DNA of 64,000 nucleotides from Polaribacter ponticola. GTDB taxonomy: Bacteria; Bacteroidota; Bacteroidia; Flavobacteriales; Flavobacteriaceae. Every line of letters begins with the position of its first letter. The stretch's first letter is position 1. Of the stretch, positions 54,225 to 63,815 are shown piece by piece. The position numbers and the translations under genes were made by a program. Below the pieces are notes generated by a model. It made no database searches, was not told where the DNA came from, and saw only the letters and a program-made list of their open reading frames with translations. The DNA lies in the NCBI RefSeq assembly GCF_026191475.2, contig NZ_JAOSLC020000003.1, forward strand, positions 186,001 to 250,000, written 5' to 3'.

Positions 54225-54225
54225 A

Positions 54226-54258
54226 AAACCTGCAATTTTAACGTTGCAGGTTTTTTGT
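54226..54258 (+). terminator. Rho-independent terminator
   Basis: A 10-bp perfect stem AAACCTGCAA / TTGCAGGTTT with an eight-base loop, then T. It closes the small broken gene; the next gene downstream is convergent. Confidence 0.85.
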
Positions 54259-54361
54259 TTAAATCTCTTTATTAAATAAAAAAATATAATCGATAATTTT
54301 ACTTTTAGAGAACATTAATACTTTATTTTATGCTATTCTAAATGTAACAAACATTATTATA

Positions 54362-55057
54362 TTAAAATAAAATAGCTTTTAATGCTTTATATTTTGTTCT
54401 ACCAACTGGTAGAATTTCTCCACTCAGTAACTCAACTGCATATTGACTGCCTGTTTTTACAATTATTTCTTTAATTTTAATTGTTTTAACTAAATATGAT
54501 TTATGAATACGTTCAAAAGATTTTGGCAATAATTGTGAAAGTTTTTCAAGCGATTTATCGTGCAATTCTTTTTGACCGTTATTTAAATAAAGTTCTGTAT
54601 AAACTCCAGCTCCTTTTATATACTGTACATCATCAATATTTACTAGTTTAATTCCTCCACGTTTTTTAACCGCTAAAAATTGTAAATTTTCATTGCTTAC
54701 TTCTTCTTTTTTTACAACTCTATTAAAAGCAATTTCAATACGTTCTTTATTAAAAGGTTTTGGTACAAAATCTAAAACTCCAAATTCAAATGCTTTTAGA
54801 GCTTCTTCTTTATTTGCAGAAATAATTATAGTGTGAAAAGAACCTGAAACAGTTTCACTAAGAACATCAAACCCATTTTCACCATTTAGATTTAAGTCTA
54901 ATAGAACTAAATCTAATGCATTTTTTTATAAATTCCAACCCTTCAGATAAAGACTGTACTGAAGTAATGCTTTGTAAAGTGTTTAAAAAAACTCTTTGGT
55001 CATTCTTTCTACACGTTTTGCAATTCTAATCTCGTCTTCTATTATTAATATTTTCAT
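54362..55057 (-). pseudogene. LytTR response regulator, two frameshifts
   Basis: ATG 55057 opens ILIIEDEIRIAKRVERMTKE and then stops. Adding one T to T7 (54985-54991) continues as LNTLQSITSVQSLSEGLEFI. Adding one A to A7 (54921-54927) continues as NALDLVLLDLNLNGENGFDV, giving the receiver's phospho-acceptor Asp, then SANKEE, FVPKPFNKER and a full LytTR domain (FLAVKKRGGIKLV, SFERIHKSYLVKTI) to 54362. The corrected product is about 232 residues. Both indels are single missing bases in seven-base runs, 57 bp apart. It lies 2 bp after its partner kinase gene, also broken. Confidence 0.85.
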
Positions 55058-55059
55058 AT

Positions 55060-56771
55060 TTATTTCTGAATTGTAATTGTATTTTTCCAACCATAATTAG
55101 CCGTTTCTGAGGTAAAAGCCCAATTTTTGCCATAACTTTCTGTTAAACGAGCTTTTATATATTTAAAACCTGTTCCGTCTGATGTGTTTTTTTGTTTATT
55201 TCTAATTTTTCCAAAGGTTAAAAATGTATATTCTTGTTTTTCTTTTGTAGTATTGGCAATGAGTTTAAAACGAAGTATATTTTTATACGAAGGCAAACAA
55301 TGTGTAATACTATTTTCTAGTAAAGTGTGAATAACTGCTGGCGGAATAACTTGTTTTACATTTTTATCAATCCCTTCATCTTCCCAAACATAATCGATTT
55401 CTTTTCTGTATTTCATAATACTAATATGGCTTTTGCATAATTCAATTTCTTGGGAAATCGGAATTAAAGTTTCATTTTCAAATTGATTTAACAAATCAAA
55501 CTCAATCGCCAAAGCTTCAATAAAAAGAACGCCTTTATCTGGTGCTTCTTCAACCCAATCAATTAAAGAAGTTAATGTGTTCATTAAAAAATGTGGTTGA
55601 ATGCTTTTTTTAAGAAGTTCTAATTTTAATCGAGTTGATTGAACTAAAGAATTTTCATAAGCAATTCGCTGTTCTTTTGTGCGTAAAGAAAGTATATAAA
55701 ACATTCCTAAAAGAATAAAACTAAACCCAATGTGTATACTAATATCAAAGTTTATGTATTGATGAAAATACATACTTATAAGTAATGAAATTAATACAAT
55801 TTTTGCTCCATTCATTTTTTTATCACACCAAAAATTACATTTGCTAAAGAAACAGACCACATAAATACGATCATGTTGTAAGCAGTAGAGTCATGGTTTT
55901 CGTGCTCTCTTATAAAAATAAAAGTAAGTATTGCTAAATATAAGAATAAGATCTTGGTTCTTTTTGGAAACTTAAATTGTAATGAAAAATAGACCGGTGT
56001 CAATATTGAAATTAAAAAAGTAATAATCCCGATAATTTCAAGTCTTGTATGATGATAACTGTAATGAATGTTAATATATGATCTCATATACTCAAATAGA
56101 ATTAGTAGAAAGAATAAAAAACAGTTGACACTGAAAATTAAAGTTGCATAATTTTTACGATTACTTATAAAAAGTAAAAATAAATACAGAGCTGCCATTA
56201 AAAATGCACCAGCAAAAATGTGAATAAAAACCATTTCTTTAATTTCTCCTTGTAGAATTTGATCATAATTTGAAATATAGTAGTAAAAATGGAGATTGAA
56301 ATCTAAGTGAAAATGAATGCTTTTTCTGATCACTAATTTATGATTTCCTTTAGTTGATAAAGTTCTTGGAATCATAAATGCGGAAACCATTCCACTTTTT
56401 TTATCTGAATTTAAGGAGTTTTTAGGATCTCCATTTTTACCAATCAATACACCATCCCAAAAAACTTCGTATTCACCATGTTGATTTATAACAATTCCAT
56501 ATAAACTTAATTCCTCTGGTTCTTTAAGAATTTCCACATCTGTTCTAGACCAAAAGATTTGATCTTCAATTATTTCAACTTCATCTTTCCACAAAGAATC
56601 ATTTATTGTAGCATTTTTCCAAGACAGATTATCACCTAATCGATACATTGTTTTTCCTCGCTTAAATGAATTAGACTTTTCACCATTATCAAAATAGTTT
56701 CTTTCTGAACAAGAAATGAATAGAATACTAGCTAAAAAGACAATAAGTATTTGCGTGTGTATTGTTTTCAT
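55060..56771 (-). pseudogene. 7TM-type LytS-like sensor kinase, frameshifted
   Basis: The 5' frame (56771-55812) starts with a lipoprotein-like signal (ILFISCSERN), an extracellular jelly-roll-like region (SLYGIVINQHGEYEVFWDG) and about six membrane helices, as in 7TMR-DISM sensors. It stops after VIKK at T7 on the plus strand (55815-55821). One more A joins it to NGAKIVLISLLISMYFH, a last helix and a His_kinase/HATPase part: LKKSIQPHFLMNTLTSLIDW (phospho-acceptor His in QPHF) and VIHTLLENSITHCLP. Corrected length is about 570 residues. Partner of the LytTR regulator 2 bp downstream. The 3' ORF from 55860 uses out-of-frame text for its first residues. Confidence 0.85.
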
Positions 56772-56913
56772 GTTGTAAAATTGATTTATAACAAAACTAA
56801 GATAAAATTAAGACAACAATGAGCAGTTCATAAAAGCATAGAGTCGTTCACATATAAAATAATTAACAAAGGATATATTTATTAGAGATTTGTTTCAAAT
56901 TAAAATATATAAT

Positions 56914-59300
56914 ATGAAATCAATAATTGTTTATTTTGGAAGCTTGTTATTAAGCATCTCTGCTTTTTCTCAAAATTCACAAAAAATAGGAACTATACAA
57001 GGGAAAGTTGTAAGTTCAACTAATGAAACACTTCCTTTTGCGTCAGTAATTTTAAAAGATAGCAATCAAAAACTAGTTGAAGGTCTAGTAACAGATGAAA
57101 ATGGAGCTTTTGTATTTTCTAAAGTTGCTATTGGATCTTACAATTTAGAAATCCAATATATTGGTTTTGTTTCTGACTTTAGAAAAGTATCAATTAGTAA
57201 AGTAAATAGAAAAATAAACTTAAATTCAATTCAATTAAAAGAAGATGCAACAGCTTTAGATGAAGTTGTAATTCAAGCAGAAAAATCTGAAGTAACTTTA
57301 AAATTAGGAAAAAAGGTATTTAATGTTGGTAAAGATTTAAGTTCACAGAATGGTTCTGCTATAGATGTTTTAGGAAATGTTCCTTCAGTAAATGTAAGTC
57401 CAACTGGTGTTATTAGTTTAAGAGGAAACTCTAATGTACAAGTTATGATAAACGGACGAAGATCTGCCTTAACACAATCGCAAGCTTTAGATCAAATTTC
57501 TTCTGATGCTATTGAAAGCATTGAAGTTATTACAAACCCTTCTGCAAAGTTTGACGCTTCAGGTTCTTCAGGTATTATCAATATCATTTTAAAGAAAAAT
57601 AGAAAATCTGGTATGAATGGTCAAGTTAGATTAGTTGCTGGGATTCCAGATGATTATAGAGCTTTTGGAAACATAAATTATAAAGCGAATAAGTTTAATT
57701 TTTTTACAAATTTTGGAATTCGTTATACAGATTATGAAGGTACTTATACCAAACAACAATCAACAGAAAATAATGGAATAATCACTTTCTTAAATCAAAA
57801 TGAAGATGAAAATAGGCACGATGATGGTAAAATGTATTATATAGGAACAGATTATTCTTTTAATGATAAAAACATGGTTACTGTTGCTTTTTATAGAAAC
57901 GAAACTGAAGATACAGATGTAACATATTTAAATTATGATTTCTCAAATTCTGATACAAAAACACAATCATTATTTACAATAGGTAACTCTAAAGAAAAAC
58001 GTAATTACAATCAAATTGAAGCAAATTACACAAAAACATTTGATAAAAAGGGGCGACTTTTTACAATGGATTTTCAGTATGATTTTTGGAACAGCGAAAA
58101 AAATGGGGTTTAATTACTAATGAAACATTTCCTACAAATACAAATGAAACGACTATACAAACAAAAGGAACAGGAGAAACAAACGATTTAGCTTTTCAAA
58201 CAGATTATAAAACTCCAATAAATGAATCTATAAATTTAGAAGGTGGAGCAAAGTTTGAAAGTAGAAATATTTCTAATTATTTTTTGGCGGAACAGTTGGT
58301 AAATAATAAATTTGAAACGATTGATAATATAGACAATACGCTAAAGTATAATGAAAAAATTACTTCTAGTTATATACAATTAAACGGAAAAAAGAATAAA
58401 ATAAGCTATCAATTTGGTTTGCGATTAGAAAATACAGATATTTCTATTGATGCCTCAGATAATTCTTTAAATTCTAAAAACACTTATATAAATTTATTTC
58501 CTTCAGCTACTTTTGGGTATGAGTTTAAAGAAAATTTGAGAGGACAACTAAGTTATAGCAAAAGAATTAGCAGACCATCTTTATGGTTTTTGAGTCCGTT
58601 TTATGAATTGAAAGATTTTACGGCTCGATTTACAGGAAACCCAAATTTAAAACCAACGTATTCAGATGCTTTTGAGGTTTCATTTGTTTATAATATAAAT
58701 AAGCTAAGATTGAGCCCATCTGTATATTATTTAAACTCTAAAGATGTAATTCAGTTTGAAACAAGAAAAAACGGGAACGATGTTTTTATACAGTCTCCAA
58801 TTAATTTAGATAAAGAAAAACGATATGGATTTGAGTTGTCTGCATCTTTTAGTCCTTTAAAATGGTTGCGTTTAAATAGTGATTTTAATTTATTTTCTTA
58901 CAAGCAAAACGGAATTATTGATGAAAAAGATGCTGCTTTTTCTGATGAAACTTGGTTTGTAAATTTCACAACAAATATTAAAATATCTAATACAACTAGA
59001 ATGCAAACTAGTTTTTATTATAGAGGAGAACAAAGTAATGCTCAAATTACTACAGAACCAATAAAAAGATTAAATTTTGGAATAAGTAAAAACATTTTAA
59101 AAAATAAAGGAAGTATTATTTTTAATGCATCAAATATTTTAAATTCTCAAATTGATAAACAACAAATTACAGGATTAAATTATAAAATCTATCAAGAAAG
59201 AAGCAGAAATGCACAACGTTTTTCTTTGAGTTTTGTATATAAATTTAATCAAAAATCATCTGATAAAAATAGAAGAGCAAATAGAAGTAACCGTAATTAA
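56914..59300 (+). pseudogene. TonB-dependent-receptor-like outer-membrane barrel, frameshifted
   Basis: From ATG 56914: signal peptide (LLLSISAFSQN), a carboxypeptidase-D-like regulatory domain (GTIQGKVVSSTNETLPFASV), a plug (LGNVPSVNVSPTGVISLRGN, IESIEVITNPSAKFDASGSS) and the start of an outer-membrane beta-barrel (OMP_b-brl_3 type). The frame ends at 58113 just after A7 (58097-58103). One more A joins NSEK to KWGLITNETFPTNTNE and the rest of the barrel, which ends SLSFVYKFNQ plus a short basic tail. Corrected length about 795 residues. It is divergent from the broken kinase-regulator pair, probably their target. Confidence 0.85.
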
Positions 59301-59322
59301 ATATCGATACCTAAATTAGTTT

Positions 59323-59358
59323 TAAACCTACAGCAATTATGTTGTAGGTTTTCTTTTT
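59323..59358 (+). terminator. Rho-independent terminator after the barrel gene
   Basis: AAACCTACA pairs with TGTAGGTTT across a ten-base loop, followed by a C-interrupted T run. Confidence 0.7.
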
Positions 59359-59412
59359 TTAACATGAATTATAAAAAGATAATTATTAGATTTACGATTA
59401 TAAAATTTATCC

Positions 59413-61440
59413 TTGCAAACAACCACAATTATATATTTTTTTGGAGCTATACTTTTTAGTCTAGGAGTATCTTGGTTATTATATTTTTATAAATCTAAAG
59501 AACTTAAGAAAATTGATTATTTTCTATTTAGTCTAAGAGCAATAAGTACATTTTTATTGTTACTACTATTAATAAACCCAAAGATAGAAAAGATTGAAAC
59601 AGAAAACGAAAAACCAACTTTAGCACTCTTAATTGATAATTCTAAATCTATAAAATATTTTAAGGAAGTAGAAAATGTAGAGAAATTAGTTTCAGAAATA
59701 CATAAAGACAATTCTTTAAACAAAAAATTTACTATAGATAATTTTACTTTTGGAGAACATTTAAAAGTCTTAGATAGTTTAACTTTTTTAGAAAACGAGA
59801 CTAATATTTCAAAAACAATAAAAGACTTAAATGAGTTAAATAAAGATAAAATTGCACCAATATTTTTAATTACAGATGGCAATCAAACTATTGGGGAAGA
59901 TTATGAATATTTAAATTCTAAACAACCAATTTATCCAATAGTAATTGGAGATACCGCAAAATATGTTGATGTAAAAATTACACAACTTAATGTAAATAAA
60001 TATAGTTACATTAAAAATAAATTTCCAGTAGAAGCAATATTGAATTATGAAGGGATAAAAAAAGTTAACACACTATTTTCTATTTTCTATAAAGGAAAAG
60101 TGGTTTTTAAAAAGGAAATTTCTTTTTCTGCAGATAATAATTTTAAAACCGTAAATGCCAATTTAACATCTACTAAAGAAGGTTTGCAATATTATTCTGC
60201 AACTTTAAGAAAAATTGATAATGAAAAAAATATAACAAATAATAAAAGAAATTTTTCGGTAGAAGTTATAGATGAACAAACTAAGGTGCTAATTTTAAGT
60301 TCTATTTTACACCCAGATTTAGGTCTTTTAAAGAAATCTATTGAAAGCAATAAACAACGCTCTGTAGATGTTTTTTTAATAAATAAATTTAAAAAAAATA
60401 TTAATGATTATCAGTTAGTTGTATTATATCAATTAAATAATAAATTTAATAAGATAGCAAGTGTTTTAAAACAAAACAACAGCAATTATTTGATAATTTC
60501 TGGCACAAATACTGACTGGAGTTTTACAAATAAACTAAAACTAGGATTTAGAAAAAATGCTATAAATCAAACAGAAAATTATGGAGCTATCTATAATGAT
60601 AGGTTTTTAACTTTTTTACAAGAGGATATTGGGTTCTCTAATTATCCGCCATTAAAAGATAAATTTGGAGAAATCATTTTTTCAAAAAAACATGAAACAT
60701 TATTATATCAAAATATTAATGGAGTTCAAACGAAACAACCTTTGTTATCAACTTTTGATATTAACAATCAAAAATCGGCAGTTTTATTTGGAGAAGGAAT
60801 TTGGAAATGGAGATCTAATAGCTTCTTAAGTTCGAATTCTTTTGAAGAATTCGATAAATTTATTGGTAGTTTAGTACAGTTTTTAGCTTCAAACAAAAAA
60901 AGAGATAGATTAGAAGTAAATTCTGATAATATTTATCCAGCAAATTCAACAATAAATATTTCTGCTTTTTATACGGATAAGAATTATCAATTCGATTCTA
61001 GAGCTTCTTTAGAAATAGCAATTACCAACAAAGAATCTAAAGTTGTAACAAAATTTCCTTTTTCTTTAGTTAACAATTCTTATCAGGTAGAACTAGAGAA
61101 TTTATTATCAGGAGAATATTCTTTTAGGGTAAGTGTATTAGATCAAAAAATAGAGAAGTTTGGGCGGTTTAAAATATCTAACGATCATATAGAAGAACAT
61201 TTTACAAATGCAAATGTAGAGAAGCTACATAAATTAGCCATTAAAAGCGGAGGGAAGCTATTTTATATAAATCAGTTAAATGATTTAACTAAAGAACTTT
61301 TAGAAAATGAGACTTATTATACCATCCAAAAATCTAAATTAAAACAGCAAACGCTAATAGATTGGAAGTGGTTATTATTTATAATTATAATTTTATTTTC
61401 TTCTGAATGGTTTATTAGAAAATACTATGGTAAAATTTAG
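59413..61440 (+). CDS. Membrane-anchored VWA-like domain protein
   Basis: 675 residues from a TTG start. Two N-terminal helices (IIYFFGAILFSLGVSWLLYF and FSLRAISTFLLLLLLINP), then a VWA-like strand with a partial metal site (ALLIDNSKSIKYF and PIFLITDGNQT). One C-terminal helix (WLLFIIIILFSSEWFI) ends the protein. This layout resembles Bacteroidetes BatA/BatB-related or glutamine-amidotransferase-like membrane proteins of unknown role. No interrupted frame. Confidence 0.75.
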   Translation: MQTTTIIYFFGAILFSLGVSWLLYFYKSKELKKIDYFLFSLRAISTFLLLLLLINPKIEKIETENEKPTLALLIDNSKSIKYFKEVENVEKLVSEIHKDNSLNKKFTIDNFTFGEHLKVLDSLTFLENETNISKTIKDLNELNKDKIAPIFLITDGNQTIGEDYEYLNSKQPIYPIVIGDTAKYVDVKITQLNVNKYSYIKNKFPVEAILNYEGIKKVNTLFSIFYKGKVVFKKEISFSADNNFKTVNANLTSTKEGLQYYSATLRKIDNEKNITNNKRNFSVEVIDEQTKVLILSSILHPDLGLLKKSIESNKQRSVDVFLINKFKKNINDYQLVVLYQLNNKFNKIASVLKQNNSNYLIISGTNTDWSFTNKLKLGFRKNAINQTENYGAIYNDRFLTFLQEDIGFSNYPPLKDKFGEIIFSKKHETLLYQNINGVQTKQPLLSTFDINNQKSAVLFGEGIWKWRSNSFLSSNSFEEFDKFIGSLVQFLASNKKRDRLEVNSDNIYPANSTINISAFYTDKNYQFDSRASLEIAITNKESKVVTKFPFSLVNNSYQVELENLLSGEYSFRVSVLDQKIEKFGRFKISNDHIEEHFTNANVEKLHKLAIKSGGKLFYINQLNDLTKELLENETYYTIQKSKLKQQTLIDWKWLLFIIIILFSSEWFIRKYYGKI

Positions 61441-61508
61441 ATTAGCAATAGAAATTGTTAGTTTTATTCTTTAAAAAAATAGAAATTTGATGAACTAAAA
61501 AATCAAAT

Positions 61509-61901
61509 ATGAAATTTCACACAAGAAAATGGGTAAAACCAGAAGATTTAAACCCAAACGGAACCTTATTTGGAGGTAGACTTTTGCAATGGATAGACGA
61601 AGAACTTGGTATTTATGCAATTATACAGTTAGAAATACCAAGAACAGTAACCAAATACATGTCTGAAATAGATTTTGTAAGTTCTGCTAAACAAGGAGAT
61701 ATTATAGAAATTGGAATGGAGGTTTTAGCTTTTGGAAATTCATCAATTACACTAAAATGTGAAGTTAGAAATAAATTAACTCATAAAGTAATTATAGTGT
61801 TAGATAAGATTGTTATGGTATCTTTAGATGAATATGGAATGCCCAAAAAACATGGAAAGACTAAGGTTGAATATGTTAAAGATAGACTAAAAGATAAATA
61901 A
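61509..61901 (+). CDS. Acyl-CoA thioesterase (hotdog fold)
   Basis: 130 residues. The YciA/BACH-type hotdog motif is visible as NPNGTLFGGRLLQWIDEELG, followed by YMSEIDFVSSAKQGDIIEIG. The usual catalytic acid is in the WIDE stretch. Acyl chain preference is unknown. Intact, 69 bp after the VWA gene. Confidence 0.87.
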   Translation: MKFHTRKWVKPEDLNPNGTLFGGRLLQWIDEELGIYAIIQLEIPRTVTKYMSEIDFVSSAKQGDIIEIGMEVLAFGNSSITLKCEVRNKLTHKVIIVLDKIVMVSLDEYGMPKKHGKTKVEYVKDRLKDK

Positions 61902-61937
61902 TAATTGTAAATTTGATAAAATTTTAAAACAATATAA

Positions 61938-62768
61938 ATGGCAAATAATCAAATGGAATTAAATTTTCCAAAAGGCGGTGTTTTTCTAGTAGTAATTGTA
62001 GTTGCAGTTATTATTTTATTTTCTAAAGCTACTGTTACAATAGGACCTGGAGAGGGAGGTGTTATATTTGAAACTCTTGGAGATGGTATAAATACTGATA
62101 AAACCTATGGAGAAGGCTTTCATATTGTATCTCCTTGGAATAAAATGATTGTGAGAAAAGTACGTCAGCAATCTGTTTCTGATGAAATGAATGTGCTTTC
62201 TGTAAATGGATTAGAAGTTAAAGTTAATGGTACAATTTGGTATGAGCCAGAATTTAGTAACCTTGGAAATCTTATAAAAACGAAAGGTGAAGATTATGAA
62301 CGTGAATTATTAGACCCAGCTATTAATGCAGCTGCTAGAAGTGTTGTAGGACGTTATACTCCAGAACAACTATATTCTAGTAAAAGAGATGTAATTGAGC
62401 AAGAAATTTTAGAAGAAGTGCAAACTGTATTAAAAGATCAATTTTTAATCGTAAAAAGAGTTCTAGTAGAAGATGTAAAATTACCAACTACAATTAGAAC
62501 TGCAATTGAAACTAAATTAAAACAAGAGCAAGAATCTTTAGAATATGAATTTAGATTAGCTAAAGCTAAAAAAGAAGCAGAAAGACAAAAAATTGATGCT
62601 GAAGGAAAAGCAGTTGCAAATAAAATATTAAGTGCATCTTTAACTGATAAAATTCTTCAAGAAAAAGGGATTGAAGCTACTTTAGAGTTATCAAAATCAC
62701 CAAATAGTAAAGTGGTTTTAATTGGAGCAGGTAAATCTGGTATGCCAATTATTTTAGGAAATCAATAA
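61938..62768 (+). CDS. Prohibitin/SPFH-domain membrane protein
   Basis: 276 residues. One N-terminal helix (GVFLVVIVVAVIILFSKAT), the SPFH domain (IGPGEGGVIFETLGDGI, EGFHIVSPWNKMIVRKVRQQ) and a coiled coil (LKQEQESLEYEFRLAKAKKE). It is a prohibitin-type flotillin that likely forms membrane rings and supports proteases such as FtsH. The bidirectional terminator lies 22 bp after the stop. Confidence 0.9.
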   Translation: MANNQMELNFPKGGVFLVVIVVAVIILFSKATVTIGPGEGGVIFETLGDGINTDKTYGEGFHIVSPWNKMIVRKVRQQSVSDEMNVLSVNGLEVKVNGTIWYEPEFSNLGNLIKTKGEDYERELLDPAINAAARSVVGRYTPEQLYSSKRDVIEQEILEEVQTVLKDQFLIVKRVLVEDVKLPTTIRTAIETKLKQEQESLEYEFRLAKAKKEAERQKIDAEGKAVANKILSASLTDKILQEKGIEATLELSKSPNSKVVLIGAGKSGMPIILGNQ

Positions 62769-62790
62769 TAAATTTTCTCTTAAATAAATA

Positions 62791-62823
62791 AAAAAATCTA
62801 GCAAATAGCTAGATTTTTTTATT
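62791..62823. terminator. Bidirectional terminator
   Basis: A 12-bp stem AAAAAATCTAGC / GCTAGATTTTTT with a 5-base loop sits between the convergent prohibitin and HAD genes. Confidence 0.85.
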
Positions 62824-63480
62824 TACAAAATTTCTTCTAACTCCTTAAAATTAGAAATAACAGCATCGGCATATTTAAGAGTTTGATCTTCTGCCATCGG
62901 ATTCCTATAACCAAAAACATAAATACCAGCATCATTTGCAGCTTTAATACCATTATCAGAATCTTCAATAACAATACAGTTTTCTTTTGCGGTTTTACCT
63001 AAAATAGCTGCTTTTTCAAAAATTTCTGGATGTGGCTTAGAAGCTGTTAAATCGGCACCACTTATTTTAGCAGAAAAATAAGAGTTTAAATTAAATCGAT
63101 TAAAAACTCTATCTATATTTACCATTGCAGAAGATGATGCTAAAATTAAAGTATAGCCTTTGTTATAAGATGCTTTAATAAGGTTTTCGACACCATTAAC
63201 TAGATGTAAAGTTGGGTCATTTTCGAAAAAACTAACATATCTCTTTCTTTTATTTAACACCAGATCTTCTGGTTTTAAATCTAAATTAAAATGCTTTACA
63301 AGTCTTTGAAATGCATTAATAGTTGAAGAACCTGTTAAGGTTTTGTAAAGTTCATCAGAAACTTTAACTCCAATTGAATTAAAAGTTTCATTATACGCTT
63401 TTTTATGAATTTCTTCTGAGTTCTATGATAACACCGTCCATATCAAAAATGATACATTTTACATCTTTAGGTAATTTCAT
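62823..63480 (-). pseudogene. HAD-superfamily phosphatase (beta-PGM type), frameshifted
   Basis: ATG 63480 gives LPKDVKCIIFDMDGVII, the HAD motif with nucleophile Asp in FDMDGV, then a stop. The expected next text DSEEIHKKAYNE appears if one T is removed from the TT at 63421-63422 (plus strand), and runs on to NAFQRLVKHFNL, LASSSAMVNIDRV, KPHPEIFEKAA, VIEDSDNGIKAA and the stop at 62823. All HAD motifs I-IV are present in the corrected frame of about 218 residues. The fragment from 63260 lacks motif I. Confidence 0.85.
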
Positions 63481-63482
63481 TT

Positions 63483-63797
63483 TTAAATAAAATTATTAAT
63501 TGCATTTAAAATATTTTCTATAATTAAGTATAAAAATAAACATGCAATTATAGCAATGAATATTAAATAAATTATTTTTTTTACCGATTTAGATTTACCA
63601 ATTTTTTTAATAGACCTAATTAAACCTATCAAAGAAAATATCATAATAATTATTGTTAAAACACCGATTATTGTAGAAATAACATAAAAATTAGAGTCAT
63701 TAAATTGATAGCTTAAAATACCAACTAAAATAAAAAGAGATAAAGTTATTATTGATAACTTTATTTTGAAGTCGGTTTTAAATTTAAATTTTTTCAT
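63483..63797 (-). CDS. Small three-helix membrane protein
   Basis: 104 residues: a basic N-terminus (MKKFKFKTDFKIK), then three hydrophobic helices (LSIITLSLFILVGILSYQF, VISTIIGVLTIIIMIFSLIG and IYLIFIAIIACLFLYLII). A GGGGG tract on the plus strand (CCCCC in the gene) lies 2 bp before the ATG. It starts upstream of and close to the HAD gene. No family recognised. Confidence 0.65.
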   Translation of the reverse strand: MKKFKFKTDFKIKLSIITLSLFILVGILSYQFNDSNFYVISTIIGVLTIIIMIFSLIGLIRSIKKIGKSKSVKKIIYLIFIAIIACLFLYLIIENILNAINNFI

Positions 63798-63815
63798 TTG
63801 GGGGAATTTGAATTA

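Noticed and set aside
54595..55057. Reassignment of a stop codon to explain interrupted frames
   Set aside because: The interruptions involve TAA, TAG and TGA after frame loss, the downstream text is in another frame, and housekeeping genes use all stops normally.
55812..55860. Separate upstream start (residues MVCFFSKCNFW) for the kinase fragment
   Set aside because: These residues are the out-of-frame reading of the preceding sensor gene; the real N-terminus is in the other frame before the T7 run.
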